Shown: piece after piece, positions 10,601 through 17,692 of the stretch
Layout of the letters: each line of letters opens with the position of its first letter
Numbering within the stretch: position 1 is the first letter of the stretch
Source: Xenophilus azovorans DSM 13620
GTDB taxonomy: Bacteria > Pseudomonadota > Gammaproteobacteria > Burkholderiales > Burkholderiaceae_C
Reading direction: 5' to 3'
DNA length: 64,000 nucleotides
Assembly: GCF_000745855.1 (NCBI RefSeq)
Contig: NZ_JQKD01000025.1
Span: forward strand, 27,667 to 91,666
Notes under the pieces: generated by a model
Databases searched by the model: none
Told to the model about the DNA's origin: nothing
The model's input: only the letters and a program-made list of their open reading frames with translations
Made by a program: the position numbers and the translations under genes

Positions 10601-11800
10601 GACACGGCGCGCAGGCTCACCCCTTTCATCCGCGCCTGGCCCGGCGAGTCGGCGCATGCCCGCGCGGTCACGGGGCTGGACGTGTTGGCCGCCATCGGTT
10701 CCGACGTGGCTTTGATGCTGCTCAACGGCATCGCGCAGAAGATCAAGTTCAAGGGCCTGCAGGACAAGGCGCGCGAGAAGATCGATGCCATCGCCGAGGC
10801 GCGCGGCCTGACGACCGAGGAGCTGGAGGACCGCCTGGCGCCCGACCTGGGCCTGGACGAGCAGGGCACGCTGAGCCTGGACTTCGGCCCGCGCGCCTTC
10901 AAGGTCGGCTTCGACGAGACGCTCAAGCCCTACGTGCGCGAACTGGATGCCGCCGGCACGCCGGGGGCCCGCCTTCCCGACCTGCCCAAGCCGAAGAAGA
11001 CCGACGACCCTGCGCTGTCGAAGGAGGCCACCGAGCGCTTCAAGCTGCTGAAGAAGGACGTGCGCACCATCGCCGGCCAGCAGCTGCTGCGGCTGGAGGT
11101 GGCCATGTGCGCCCGCCGCCGCTGGACGCCCGAGCTGTTCCGCATGTTCCTGGTCGAGCACCCGCTGGTGCGCCACATCGTCCAGCGCCTCATCTGGGGC
11201 GTGTACGAGGTGGAGGGCGGCGGCAGCTACGGCGGTCGGCTGGTCTCCTGCTTCCGCGTGGCCGAGGACGGCAGCTTCACCACCGCCGAGGACGACCCGT
11301 TCGAGCTGCCCGAAGGGGAGCAGGTCCGCATCGGCGTGCCGCACGCGCTGGAACTGCCGGCCGCCGACGCCGCGGCCTTCGGCCAGGTCTTCGCCGACTA
11401 CGAGCTGCTGCAGCCCTTCGCGCAGATCGGCCGCGACACCTACACGCTGGGCGACGCCGAGAAGGCCGCCGACAAGCTCGACCGCTGGAAGGGCGCCAAG
11501 GTGCCTACCGGCCGCGTGCTGGGGCTCGTCAACAAGGGCTGGCGGCGCGGCCAGGCGCAGGACGGCGGCGGCATCTGGTACTTCCTCAAGCCCCTGGGCG
11601 CGAAGAAGGTGATCGAGCTGTACCTCGACCCCGGCATCATCGTCGGCATGGTCGACGAGTACCCCGAGCAGGAACTGGGCGAGGTCAAGGTCGGCCCGCC
11701 CGGCTCCTGGGGCGAGATCCAGGAGCCCGAAGCCTTCAGCGCACTGGACGACATCTCGGCCAGCGAGCTGATCCGCGACCTGGAGGCGCTGCGGGCATGA
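7679..11800 (+). CDS. WGR and DUF4132 domain protein (YehI/MolR family)
   Basis: This 1373-residue protein starts with a WGR domain (about 1-70, RWGRIG near 28), followed by an Ala/Pro-rich linker (about 78-110). A long helical Ala/Leu-rich middle region shows no motif I can assign. A C-terminal DUF4132 domain runs from about 1110 to 1330 (TPELFRMFLVEHPLVRHIVQ near 1148, then IWGVYE). WGR domains in PARPs and related proteins bind nucleic-acid ends. DUF4132 is uncharacterised. The architecture matches E. coli YehI and MolR, and the downstream genes match the yeh locus. The ATG at 7679 follows a GGGGAG ribosome site. Its stop overlaps the next start as ATGA. Confidence 0.88.
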   Translation: MRRFELVEGNSSKFWEVEQAGSDLNIRWGRIGTAGQSQTKSFDDEAKAAAALTKLVSEKTGKGYKEAGVAAGATIGRTEAKPQADAPAPAAASAAPVAAPALPVAAESLDSQCDRVFEAVRAEIAGGALKLGDKLSAAVLKRQHGVSEQGAAMAFERLKNSGMLYGWGGTAQVQDRAQALALALGEQAQGAVAGAAPAAAAPAAEGTPPWLAQGEPLRLTETVRAAAYATRRHPQPVTPRSVAAAWHLARSKTELSVDVSATDAALRPALQRMLDRTALAEPAADAEADTLLLALALGTTGYYGESEPGAAIVDYLVAQYGLPGAVDVFLAAQRVKVDTTYDRNAKARKSGFTAAVSRPMSNGWRGPLGQGEEALRKHLAAAPEAVWQDCADRIEAALPSLHASRQPVVALLLPDRPQLSDALALRLAGEKDTPDTAHWLLLTANDPAALAAAAKVRLSYSSGFWGYARMAATALVERGTAAVDVLERGAAQDEAGEALAAIGTPEAVAALARVASTSKAALARLSLAVDRWPQAAIVALSKLVAAGGKDAGLLTPSLTRLLRAHGGLVDGLRPWLDAGAQGAIDRQLALLSGPAEVAGADELPGVLASPPWLAKVQKKAAGVLALEPLPLASVEQWAPGEREAALRLNQWQQQRHDKAAKDVLALIDELGFDDRKKYFGAIGEAAAAAIRRRDAQGLVDAWHAMVAERKKERYYWFWFDAQYVPVLPPDVAVPFWNAVAGETETNGAAYVMASLGLPALPGLLSVVRSKPSENLPLALNYGAVELAAPAARAFAKLKSVREAGRAWLLRYPEHAACGLVAPALGKAGEARDCAGSALRLLQAQGHGALLLEVAGRYGDEAAVQALRAVLDESPLDRFPTKRAKLPEWWQPRGWRRPELLNGKALPDEALDHLGQMLTFPTNEEVYGGIAVVQEACRPGTLADFAWDGFSAWLEAGGPSKEGWALTALGLFGNDDTARRLTPFIRAWPGESAHARAVTGLDVLAAIGSDVALMLLNGIAQKIKFKGLQDKAREKIDAIAEARGLTTEELEDRLAPDLGLDEQGTLSLDFGPRAFKVGFDETLKPYVRELDAAGTPGARLPDLPKPKKTDDPALSKEATERFKLLKKDVRTIAGQQLLRLEVAMCARRRWTPELFRMFLVEHPLVRHIVQRLIWGVYEVEGGGSYGGRLVSCFRVAEDGSFTTAEDDPFELPEGEQVRIGVPHALELPAADAAAFGQVFADYELLQPFAQIGRDTYTLGDAEKAADKLDRWKGAKVPTGRVLGLVNKGWRRGQAQDGGGIWYFLKPLGAKKVIELYLDPGIIVGMVDEYPEQELGEVKVGPPGSWGEIQEPEAFSALDDISASELIRDLEALRA

Positions 11801-12216
11801 GCCGGCGGGCGGGCGCGGCCCTCGCCGGCATGGCCCTGGCCGCTGCCGCAGGAGCGGCGCCCCGCGATGCCGCGCCGGAGGTGTCCACCCGCGTCTCGAC
11901 GGTGCTCACGAGCGCGCATTGCGAGGCGCCGGGCTTCGCCGGCCTGTGCCGCGTGATCGTCGCCGACGAGGGCTTCGAGCACGTGCAGTCGCGCGTGTGG
12001 ATCGAATGGCTGTCGCCGCGCGAGCGCGGCGCGCCGGTGCGTCTGCGCCGCATGGCGGTGCACGACGTCGGCTCCTGGGTGCTGGCGCCCGCGCCGCGCG
12101 GCATCGACGGCCGCCGCGTGCACTTCGACGCCACGCACACCTACTCGATGGAGCGCCGCGCGCGCGTGCTGGAATTCGGACCGCCGGGGCACTACCGCTG
12201 GATCGGCGGACCGTGA
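11797..12216 (+). CDS. Small predicted secreted protein of the yeh-like cluster
   Basis: I do not recognise this 139-residue protein. Residues 1-22 (basic start, then Ala/Leu-rich, ending AAGAA) look like a signal peptide, so export is likely. The mature part has two Cys residues near position 40-50 (HCEAPGFAGLCRV) that could form a disulphide. It ends in a beta-rich, Arg-rich region with several aromatic residues. The ATG at 11797 overlaps the stop of the WGR-DUF4132 gene. It is followed at 68 bases by the MoxR ATPase gene, so it sits inside the operon. Whether it belongs to the system or is a passenger is open. Confidence 0.65.
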   Translation: MSRRAGAALAGMALAAAAGAAPRDAAPEVSTRVSTVLTSAHCEAPGFAGLCRVIVADEGFEHVQSRVWIEWLSPRERGAPVRLRRMAVHDVGSWVLAPAPRGIDGRRVHFDATHTYSMERRARVLEFGPPGHYRWIGGP

Positions 12217-12284
12217 AGGCGTCGCGCTATGGTTGTTCTCCTTGCCGCCGCTGCCGGCGGCCGACTTGATTCACAGGAACCCGG

Positions 12285-13400
12285 ATGGCCTCGTCCCGCA
12301 AACCCGATCCCGCCGCTTCTCCAGCCGCGCTGCAGCGTCCGCCTGCCGAGATCCTTTATGCCGACCAGCTCGCGAAGCTGCAGGCGCAGGACGGCGCGAA
12401 TCCGCGTCCGCCCGGCTGGCAGCTCAGCCTGAAGGCCGCGCGTGCGTTCATCCTGGGCGACGCGCAGCTCGCCATCGCACCCAAGATCGTCGCGCCCGTG
12501 GCCAGCATCGAGCGCATGCTGGTCACGCTGGCCACCGGCCGCGGCCTCATGCTGGTGGGCGAGCCGGGCACCGCCAAGTCGATGCTGTCGGAACTGCTGG
12601 CGGCGGCGATCAGCGGCACGTCCACGCTCACCATCCAAGGCGGCGCCTCCATCACCGAGGACCAGATCAAGTACGGGTGGAACTATGCGCTGCTGATCAA
12701 CGAGGGCCCCAGCCCGCGCGCACTGGTGCCGGCGCCGCTGTACCGCGGCATGCAGGCCGGGCAGGTGGTGCGCTTCGAGGAGATCACCCGCGCGCCGCTG
12801 GAGGTGCAGGACTGCCTGCTGGGCATGCTCTCCGACCGCGTGATGGCCGTGCCCGAGCTGGCCGGCGAGCACGGCATGCTCTATGCGCGCGAGGGCTTCA
12901 ACATCATCGCCACCGCCAACACGCGCGACCGCGGCGTCAACGAGATGAGCGCCGCGCTCAAGCGCCGCTTCGACTTCGAGACCGTGTTCCCCATCCTCGA
13001 CTTCGACCGCGAGCTGGCGCTGGTGGAGGACGCCTCCGCGCGCCTGCTGGCCCAGAGCGGCATCCCGCAGACCGTGCCGCAGCCCGTGCTGGAACTGCTG
13101 GTCACCACCTTCCGCGACCTGCGCGGCGCCGCCGGCGGTGATGGCGCGATGGACCGTCTCAACGCCGTCATGTCCACCGCCGAGGCCGTCAACGTCGCCC
13201 ATGCCGTGGGCGTGCGCGCCTGGTTCCTCGAGCAGCGCGAGGGCTCGCCGCAGGACCTGGTCGACTGCATCGCCGGCACCGTCGTCAAGGACAACGCTGA
13301 CGACCGCGCCAAGCTGCGCCGCTATTTCGAGCAGAAGGCGGCCAAGCGCGAGGGCGCGCACTGGCAGGCGTACTACGAGGCGCGGCACCGGCTGCCGTGA
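12285..13400 (+). CDS. yehL: MoxR family AAA+ ATPase (YehL-like)
   Basis: The 371-residue AAA+ ATPase has Walker A GEPGTAKS at 92-99 and a Walker B-like VVRFEEITR near 160-168, with Glu-Glu where many MoxR proteins have Asp-Glu. A sensor segment NIIATANTRDRGVNEMS is followed by an Arg-rich ALKRRFDFE. MoxR ATPases act as chaperones that remodel or insert cofactors into partners, usually with a vWA protein; one is encoded three genes downstream. Residues 1-60 form a variable Pro/Ala-rich and helical extension. The start is the ATG at 12285. The next gene begins five bases after the stop. Confidence 0.9.
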   Translation: MASSRKPDPAASPAALQRPPAEILYADQLAKLQAQDGANPRPPGWQLSLKAARAFILGDAQLAIAPKIVAPVASIERMLVTLATGRGLMLVGEPGTAKSMLSELLAAAISGTSTLTIQGGASITEDQIKYGWNYALLINEGPSPRALVPAPLYRGMQAGQVVRFEEITRAPLEVQDCLLGMLSDRVMAVPELAGEHGMLYAREGFNIIATANTRDRGVNEMSAALKRRFDFETVFPILDFDRELALVEDASARLLAQSGIPQTVPQPVLELLVTTFRDLRGAAGGDGAMDRLNAVMSTAEAVNVAHAVGVRAWFLEQREGSPQDLVDCIAGTVVKDNADDRAKLRRYFEQKAAKREGAHWQAYYEARHRLP

Positions 13401-13404
13401 ACGC

Positions 13405-15786
13405 GTGACGGCGGCGCAGCCCCACATCCTCGGCATCCGCCACCACAGCCCCGCCTGCGCGCGGCTCGTCGCGGCGCGCATCCGTGCGCTGCGCCCGGCG
13501 CATGTGCTGATCGAGGGGCCGGCCGACTTCAACGCGCGGCTCGACGAGCTGTACCTGCCGCACCGGCTGCCGGTGGCGATCTATTCGTATCTCTGCGGCG
13601 ACGACATGCACCGCGGCTCGTGGTCGCCGCTGGCCGAGCATTCGCCCGAGTGGCAGGCGCTGCAGGCGGGGCGCGAGGCCGGGGCGCAGGTGCGCTTCAT
13701 CGACCTGCCGGCCTGGCACGACGCCTTCGCGTCGCTGGAGAACCGCTATGCCGACGTGGCCGACGCCGAGCACGAGCGCCGCGCCGAGGCCTACGAGGAG
13801 GCGCTGACCGAGCGGCTCGCGGTGCAGGGCCGCGACGCGCTGTGGGACCACCTGTTCGAGGACGGCTGCGCCGAGGACGAACTGGCCGCGCGCCTGGCCG
13901 CTTACTTCGAGCGCCTGCGTTCGGCGGACGACCCCGGATCGCAGGGCAACCAGGCGCGCGAGCGGATGATGGCCTGCTGGATCGCCTGGGCCATGGCCCG
14001 GGGTGACGGCCCGGTGCTGGTGGTCTGCGGCGGCTACCACGCCCCCGCGCTGGCGCGGCTGTGGCCGGCCATGCCGGCGGACGAGCCCGAACTGCCCGCG
14101 CCGCCGCAGGAGGAGGGCGCCGCCGTGCGCTTCGGCTCCTACCTCGTGCCCTACACCTTCAAGCGGCTCGACGCCTTCGCGGGCTATGCCTCCGGCATGC
14201 CGTCGCCGGCCTGGTACCAGTGGCTGTGGGAGCACGGCGCCGAGGGCGCGGCCCGGCGCGCGCTGCAGCATGTGATGCGGCGCCTGCGCGAGAAGAAGCT
14301 GGCCGCATCGACCGCCGACCTCATGGCCGTCCACCTGCGCGCGCAGGGCCTCGCGCGGCTGCGCGGCCACGGCCGGCCGCTGCGCAGCGACTGGCTCGAC
14401 GCGCTGGCCGGCGCGCTGGTCAAGGGCGCGCTGGACGCGCCACTGCCCTGGACCTACCGCGGCCCCCTGCGCCCCGGCACCGACCCCGTGCTGGTGCAGG
14501 CGATGGACGTGCTGGCCGGCGACGTCGCCGGCGCGCTGGCGCCCGGCACGCCGCAGCCGCCGCTGGTGCAGGCGGTACAGGGCGAACTGGCTGGGCTGGG
14601 CATCGAGTTGCGCGGCACGCTGCAACTGGACCTGCTCAGCGACACCGGCCGCGCCAGGAGCCGCGTGCTGCACCGGCTGGCAATCCTCGGCCTGCCCGGC
14701 GTGACGCGCACGCGCGGCCCGAAGCGGGCGCTGTCGGGCGAGCGCACCGAGGTGTGGACGCTGGCCCAGCCCTTCGAGCAGCAGGCCGCGCTGATCGAGG
14801 CCGGTGCCTGGGGCGCCACGCTGCAGGACGCCGCCCGCGCGAAGCTGGAAGACGAGCTGCGCCGGGCGCAGGGCCGCATCGCCGCGCTGGCCGAGGGCCT
14901 GAACCGCGCCGCCTGGGCGGGCCTTGCGGCGGTGAGCGGATCGCTGCTGCGCGAACTGCAGGCGGCCGTCGCCAACGAACCGCGCTTCGACGACCTGGCG
15001 CCCGCCCTCGGCACGCTGCACACGCTGCTGCGCCACGGCCAGATGCTCGGCATGGCCGATGCGCCGGTGCTGCGCGTGGTGATCGAGGCCGGCTTCGACC
15101 GCGCGCTGTGGCTGCTGGAGCCGCCGGCCGCCATCGCGCCCGCCGACATGCGTGCGCACCTGCAAGGCCAGCTCGCGCTGCGCCAGGTGGTGGCCGACAC
15201 CCTGGCCGCACTGGAAGACGCCGCCGCCGGCGAAGGCGAGGCCGCGCACCGCCTGGCCATCGAGCCCGCGCGTGCCCTGGCCGTGTGGCAGCGCAAGGCC
15301 GCCGATGCCGCTGCCGCGCCCGTCAGCCGCGGCGCGGCGCTCGGCGCCGCCCTGAGCCTGGCGGGTCGCGGCGCCGCGGCGCCGACGCACCACGTGGCGG
15401 ACGCCCTGCAACTGCTCCAGTCCATGCCCGCCGCCACGCTGGGCGACGCGCTCACCGGCCTGCTGGCGCTGGCGCGCGAGGTCCTGTCCTCCGAGCCCGC
15501 CTTCGCCGCCGGCATGGACCGCATGGTGCAGGCCCTCGACAACGCCGGGTTCGTCCTCGCGCTGCCGGCCCTGCGCGCCGCCTTCGCCTGGCTGCCGCCG
15601 CAGGAGCGCGGCGACTTGGCCGGGCAGGTGCTGGCGCTGCATGATGCAGGGCACCTGTCGCGGCGGGCGCTGACAGGGCGGCTGGCGGCCGGCGCCTCGG
15701 CGGAAGACCAGGCGGCGGCCCGGGCCGCCGAGGCGGCCGTCATGCAGCGCCTGGCCGCCTGGGGCATCGACCCGCAGGCGACGTGA
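13405..15786 (+). CDS. yehM: DUF5682 family protein (YehM-like)
   Basis: This 793-residue protein begins at a GTG. Family-like sequence starts at once: GIRHHSPAC at 10-18 and IEGP at 36-39, then IYSYLCGDD. These short motifs recall the His- and Glu-centred sites of TraB/TIKI and EreA/ChaN-like proteins, but that link is my inference. The remainder is Ala/Leu-rich and helical with no assignable motif. The frame opens upstream at 13138 inside the ATPase gene, which is overlap rather than coding. In E. coli the homologous gene also sits between the MoxR and vWA genes. The stop overlaps the next GTG as GTGA. Confidence 0.82.
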   Translation: MTAAQPHILGIRHHSPACARLVAARIRALRPAHVLIEGPADFNARLDELYLPHRLPVAIYSYLCGDDMHRGSWSPLAEHSPEWQALQAGREAGAQVRFIDLPAWHDAFASLENRYADVADAEHERRAEAYEEALTERLAVQGRDALWDHLFEDGCAEDELAARLAAYFERLRSADDPGSQGNQARERMMACWIAWAMARGDGPVLVVCGGYHAPALARLWPAMPADEPELPAPPQEEGAAVRFGSYLVPYTFKRLDAFAGYASGMPSPAWYQWLWEHGAEGAARRALQHVMRRLREKKLAASTADLMAVHLRAQGLARLRGHGRPLRSDWLDALAGALVKGALDAPLPWTYRGPLRPGTDPVLVQAMDVLAGDVAGALAPGTPQPPLVQAVQGELAGLGIELRGTLQLDLLSDTGRARSRVLHRLAILGLPGVTRTRGPKRALSGERTEVWTLAQPFEQQAALIEAGAWGATLQDAARAKLEDELRRAQGRIAALAEGLNRAAWAGLAAVSGSLLRELQAAVANEPRFDDLAPALGTLHTLLRHGQMLGMADAPVLRVVIEAGFDRALWLLEPPAAIAPADMRAHLQGQLALRQVVADTLAALEDAAAGEGEAAHRLAIEPARALAVWQRKAADAAAAPVSRGAALGAALSLAGRGAAAPTHHVADALQLLQSMPAATLGDALTGLLALAREVLSSEPAFAAGMDRMVQALDNAGFVLALPALRAAFAWLPPQERGDLAGQVLALHDAGHLSRRALTGRLAAGASAEDQAAARAAEAAVMQRLAAWGIDPQAT

Positions 15787-16550
15787 ACCCGGCCCGGCCG
15801 GCATCCAACCCATTCGACACCATGCGCAACGTCCTCGACTTCAGTTCCTGGTCCGCCATCCTCTCCACCCTGCTGGGCCTGGTGCTCGTCTCGCTGGTGG
15901 CGGTGGGCATCCGCCTGGTCTTCATGCAGACGCTGCAGCGCCGGCGCGAGCGCGAGAACCGGCAGATCAACGAGCGGCTGAAGACGCTGATCGCCGCCTA
16001 CAAGACGCTGGGCGGCTCCTTCACGGGCGACCTGTCGGTGGACCCGTCGCACCGGCGCACGCAGCGCCTGCGGGCGGCGGACCCCGAAACGGTGGACGAA
16101 GGCGACGCCGGCCGCGACGCACTGCCGGAATCGGCCGCCGAGCGCCGGCGCCGCATCCGCGACGCGGTGGAGGCGGCGCTGTCCGACGTGATCCTGCTGG
16201 GCACGGAGGAGCAGGTGCGGCTCGCCGTGGCGGCGGCCAACGAGATGGTGGCCGGCCGCACGGTGCACACGGCCGAGCTGGTGGCCTCGCTGCGGCGCTT
16301 CATCCGCGAGGCGCTCGACCTGGAGCCGATCCCGGCCGACCTGCAGGTGCCCAGCCAGGGCCCGGTGCGCGCCGCCTCGGGCGGCGGGCGGGGCGGGGCG
16401 GGCCAAGGGGGTGGCGGCGGCGGGCGAGGCGGCGGCGGGGGCGGCGGCGGTGCGGGCGCCGGCATGGGCATGGGGATGGGCCTGGCCGGCGGCGCCGGCC
16501 TGCGCCATGCGGCGGGCGATGCCGATCCCGCCGGCGACGGCCGGCCGTGA
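15783..16550 (+). CDS. Single-span membrane protein with glycine-rich tail, within the yeh-like cluster
   Basis: I do not recognise a family in this 255-residue protein. One hydrophobic helix (about residues 24-46) is followed by a basic stretch (RRRERENRQ) and a helical, charged middle region. The last 65 residues are almost pure Gly with some Arg, Ala and Met. The GTG at 15783 overlaps the previous stop (GTGA). An ATG at 15822 is an alternative start that keeps the membrane helix. The stop overlaps the vWA start (GTGA). It could anchor the ATPase/vWA complex at the inner membrane, which is inference from position only. I do not recall it from the E. coli locus. Confidence 0.7.
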   Translation: MNPARPASNPFDTMRNVLDFSSWSAILSTLLGLVLVSLVAVGIRLVFMQTLQRRRERENRQINERLKTLIAAYKTLGGSFTGDLSVDPSHRRTQRLRAADPETVDEGDAGRDALPESAAERRRRIRDAVEAALSDVILLGTEEQVRLAVAAANEMVAGRTVHTAELVASLRRFIREALDLEPIPADLQVPSQGPVRAASGGGRGGAGQGGGGGGRGGGGGGGGAGAGMGMGMGLAGGAGLRHAAGDADPAGDGRP

Positions 16551-17692
16551 GTGAGCGCGACATCCGCATGCCGCTCGACATCCCCGATCCCCTCCAGCGC
16601 TGGCGCCTGCTGCTCGGCGAGCCGGCCGAGCCCGCGTGCGGCGCACTGAGCGCCGAATGCCGGGCCGCCGATGCCGCGCTGGACTGGCTCTACGGCCGCG
16701 ACGGCGAGCGGGCCGAGCGCGGCGAGCGCAGCGCCGGCCTGGGCCCTTCGGCCCTCAGCACGCCGGAGTGGATCAACGCCATCCACACGCTCTTTCCCAA
16801 GGAGGTGATCGAGCGGCTGGAGCGCGACGCGGTGGAGCGCTACGGCATCGACGAGGTGGTGACCAACCTGGAGGTGCTGGAGCGCATCGAGCCATCGGAA
16901 TCGCTGCTGCGCGCCGTGCTGCACACCAAGCACCTGATGAACCCCGAGGTGCTGGCCGCGGCGCGCAGGCTGGTGGCCGAGGTGGTGCGCCGCATCATGG
17001 AGAAGATGGCCACCGAGGTGCGCCAGGCCTTCAGCGGCACGCGCGACCGGCGCCGGCGCTCGCGCATGAAGATCGCGCGCAACTTCGACTTCAAGCGCAC
17101 CCTGGCCGCCAACCTGCACCGCTATGACCCGGCGCGCCGGCGGCTGTACCTGGAGACGCCGATCTTCAACAGCCGCACGCGCCGCCACGTCGAGCCGTGG
17201 GACATCATCCTGCTGATCGATCAGAGCGGCTCGATGGTGGACTCGGTGATCCACAGCGCGGTGATGGCCGCCTGCCTGTGGCAGTTGCCCGGCATGCGTA
17301 CGCGCCTCGTGGCCTTCGACACCGAGGTGGTGGACCTCACGGCCGACGTGTCCGACCCGGTGGAGCTGCTGATGAAGGTGCAGCTCGGCGGCGGCACCGA
17401 CATCGCCAGGGCGGTGGCCTATGCGCAGTCGCTCGTCGCCAACCCGGGCCGGAGCATCGTGGTGTTGGTGAGCGACTTCTACGAGGGCGGCAGCGCCGGC
17501 GAACTGGTGCGGCGCGTGAAGGCGCTGGTCGAATCGGGCGCCAAGGTGCTGGGCCTGGCCGCGCTGGACTCGCAGGCCGCGCCCGCCTACGACCGCGAGA
17601 TGGCGGCGCGCCTGGTGAAGGAGGGCGCGCAGGTGGGCGCCATGACGCCCGGGCAACTGGCCGGCTGGCTCGCCGAGAAGGTGCAGGGCTGA
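16547..17692 (+). CDS. yehP: vWA (CoxE-like) domain protein (YehP-like)
   Basis: The 381-residue cytoplasmic protein has a helical N-terminal half and a C-terminal von Willebrand A domain (about 215-375). The metal-ion-dependent adhesion site is intact: DQSGS at 225-229, Thr in LGGGTDIARA and Asp in VLVSDFYEGG. Such CoxE/vWA proteins normally partner a MoxR ATPase, which is encoded upstream. An Arg-rich segment (RDRRRRSRMK) lies near 165-175. The GTG start at 16547 overlaps the previous stop. The stop overlaps the SWIM gene start (TGATG), so translation is probably coupled. Confidence 0.9.
   Translation: MSERDIRMPLDIPDPLQRWRLLLGEPAEPACGALSAECRAADAALDWLYGRDGERAERGERSAGLGPSALSTPEWINAIHTLFPKEVIERLERDAVERYGIDEVVTNLEVLERIEPSESLLRAVLHTKHLMNPEVLAAARRLVAEVVRRIMEKMATEVRQAFSGTRDRRRRSRMKIARNFDFKRTLAANLHRYDPARRRLYLETPIFNSRTRRHVEPWDIILLIDQSGSMVDSVIHSAVMAACLWQLPGMRTRLVAFDTEVVDLTADVSDPVELLMKVQLGGGTDIARAVAYAQSLVANPGRSIVVLVSDFYEGGSAGELVRRVKALVESGAKVLGLAALDSQAAPAYDREMAARLVKEGAQVGAMTPGQLAGWLAEKVQG

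Noticed and set aside
7580..11344. A 1254-codon open frame on the minus strand opposite the WGR-DUF4132 gene.
   Set aside because: Its translation is His/Gln/Arg/Gly-rich with no motifs, and it mirrors a well-supported gene. Long antisense frames are expected at this GC content.
7679..11800. Annotation as a molybdate metabolism regulator (MolR).
   Set aside because: The similarity is to a family historically given that name. There are no molybdate genes here and the name does not describe a shown function.
16380..16470. G-rich repeat tract considered as a repeat array or CRISPR-like element.
   Set aside because: It is in-frame glycine coding in the membrane-protein tail, with no regular repeat-spacer structure.
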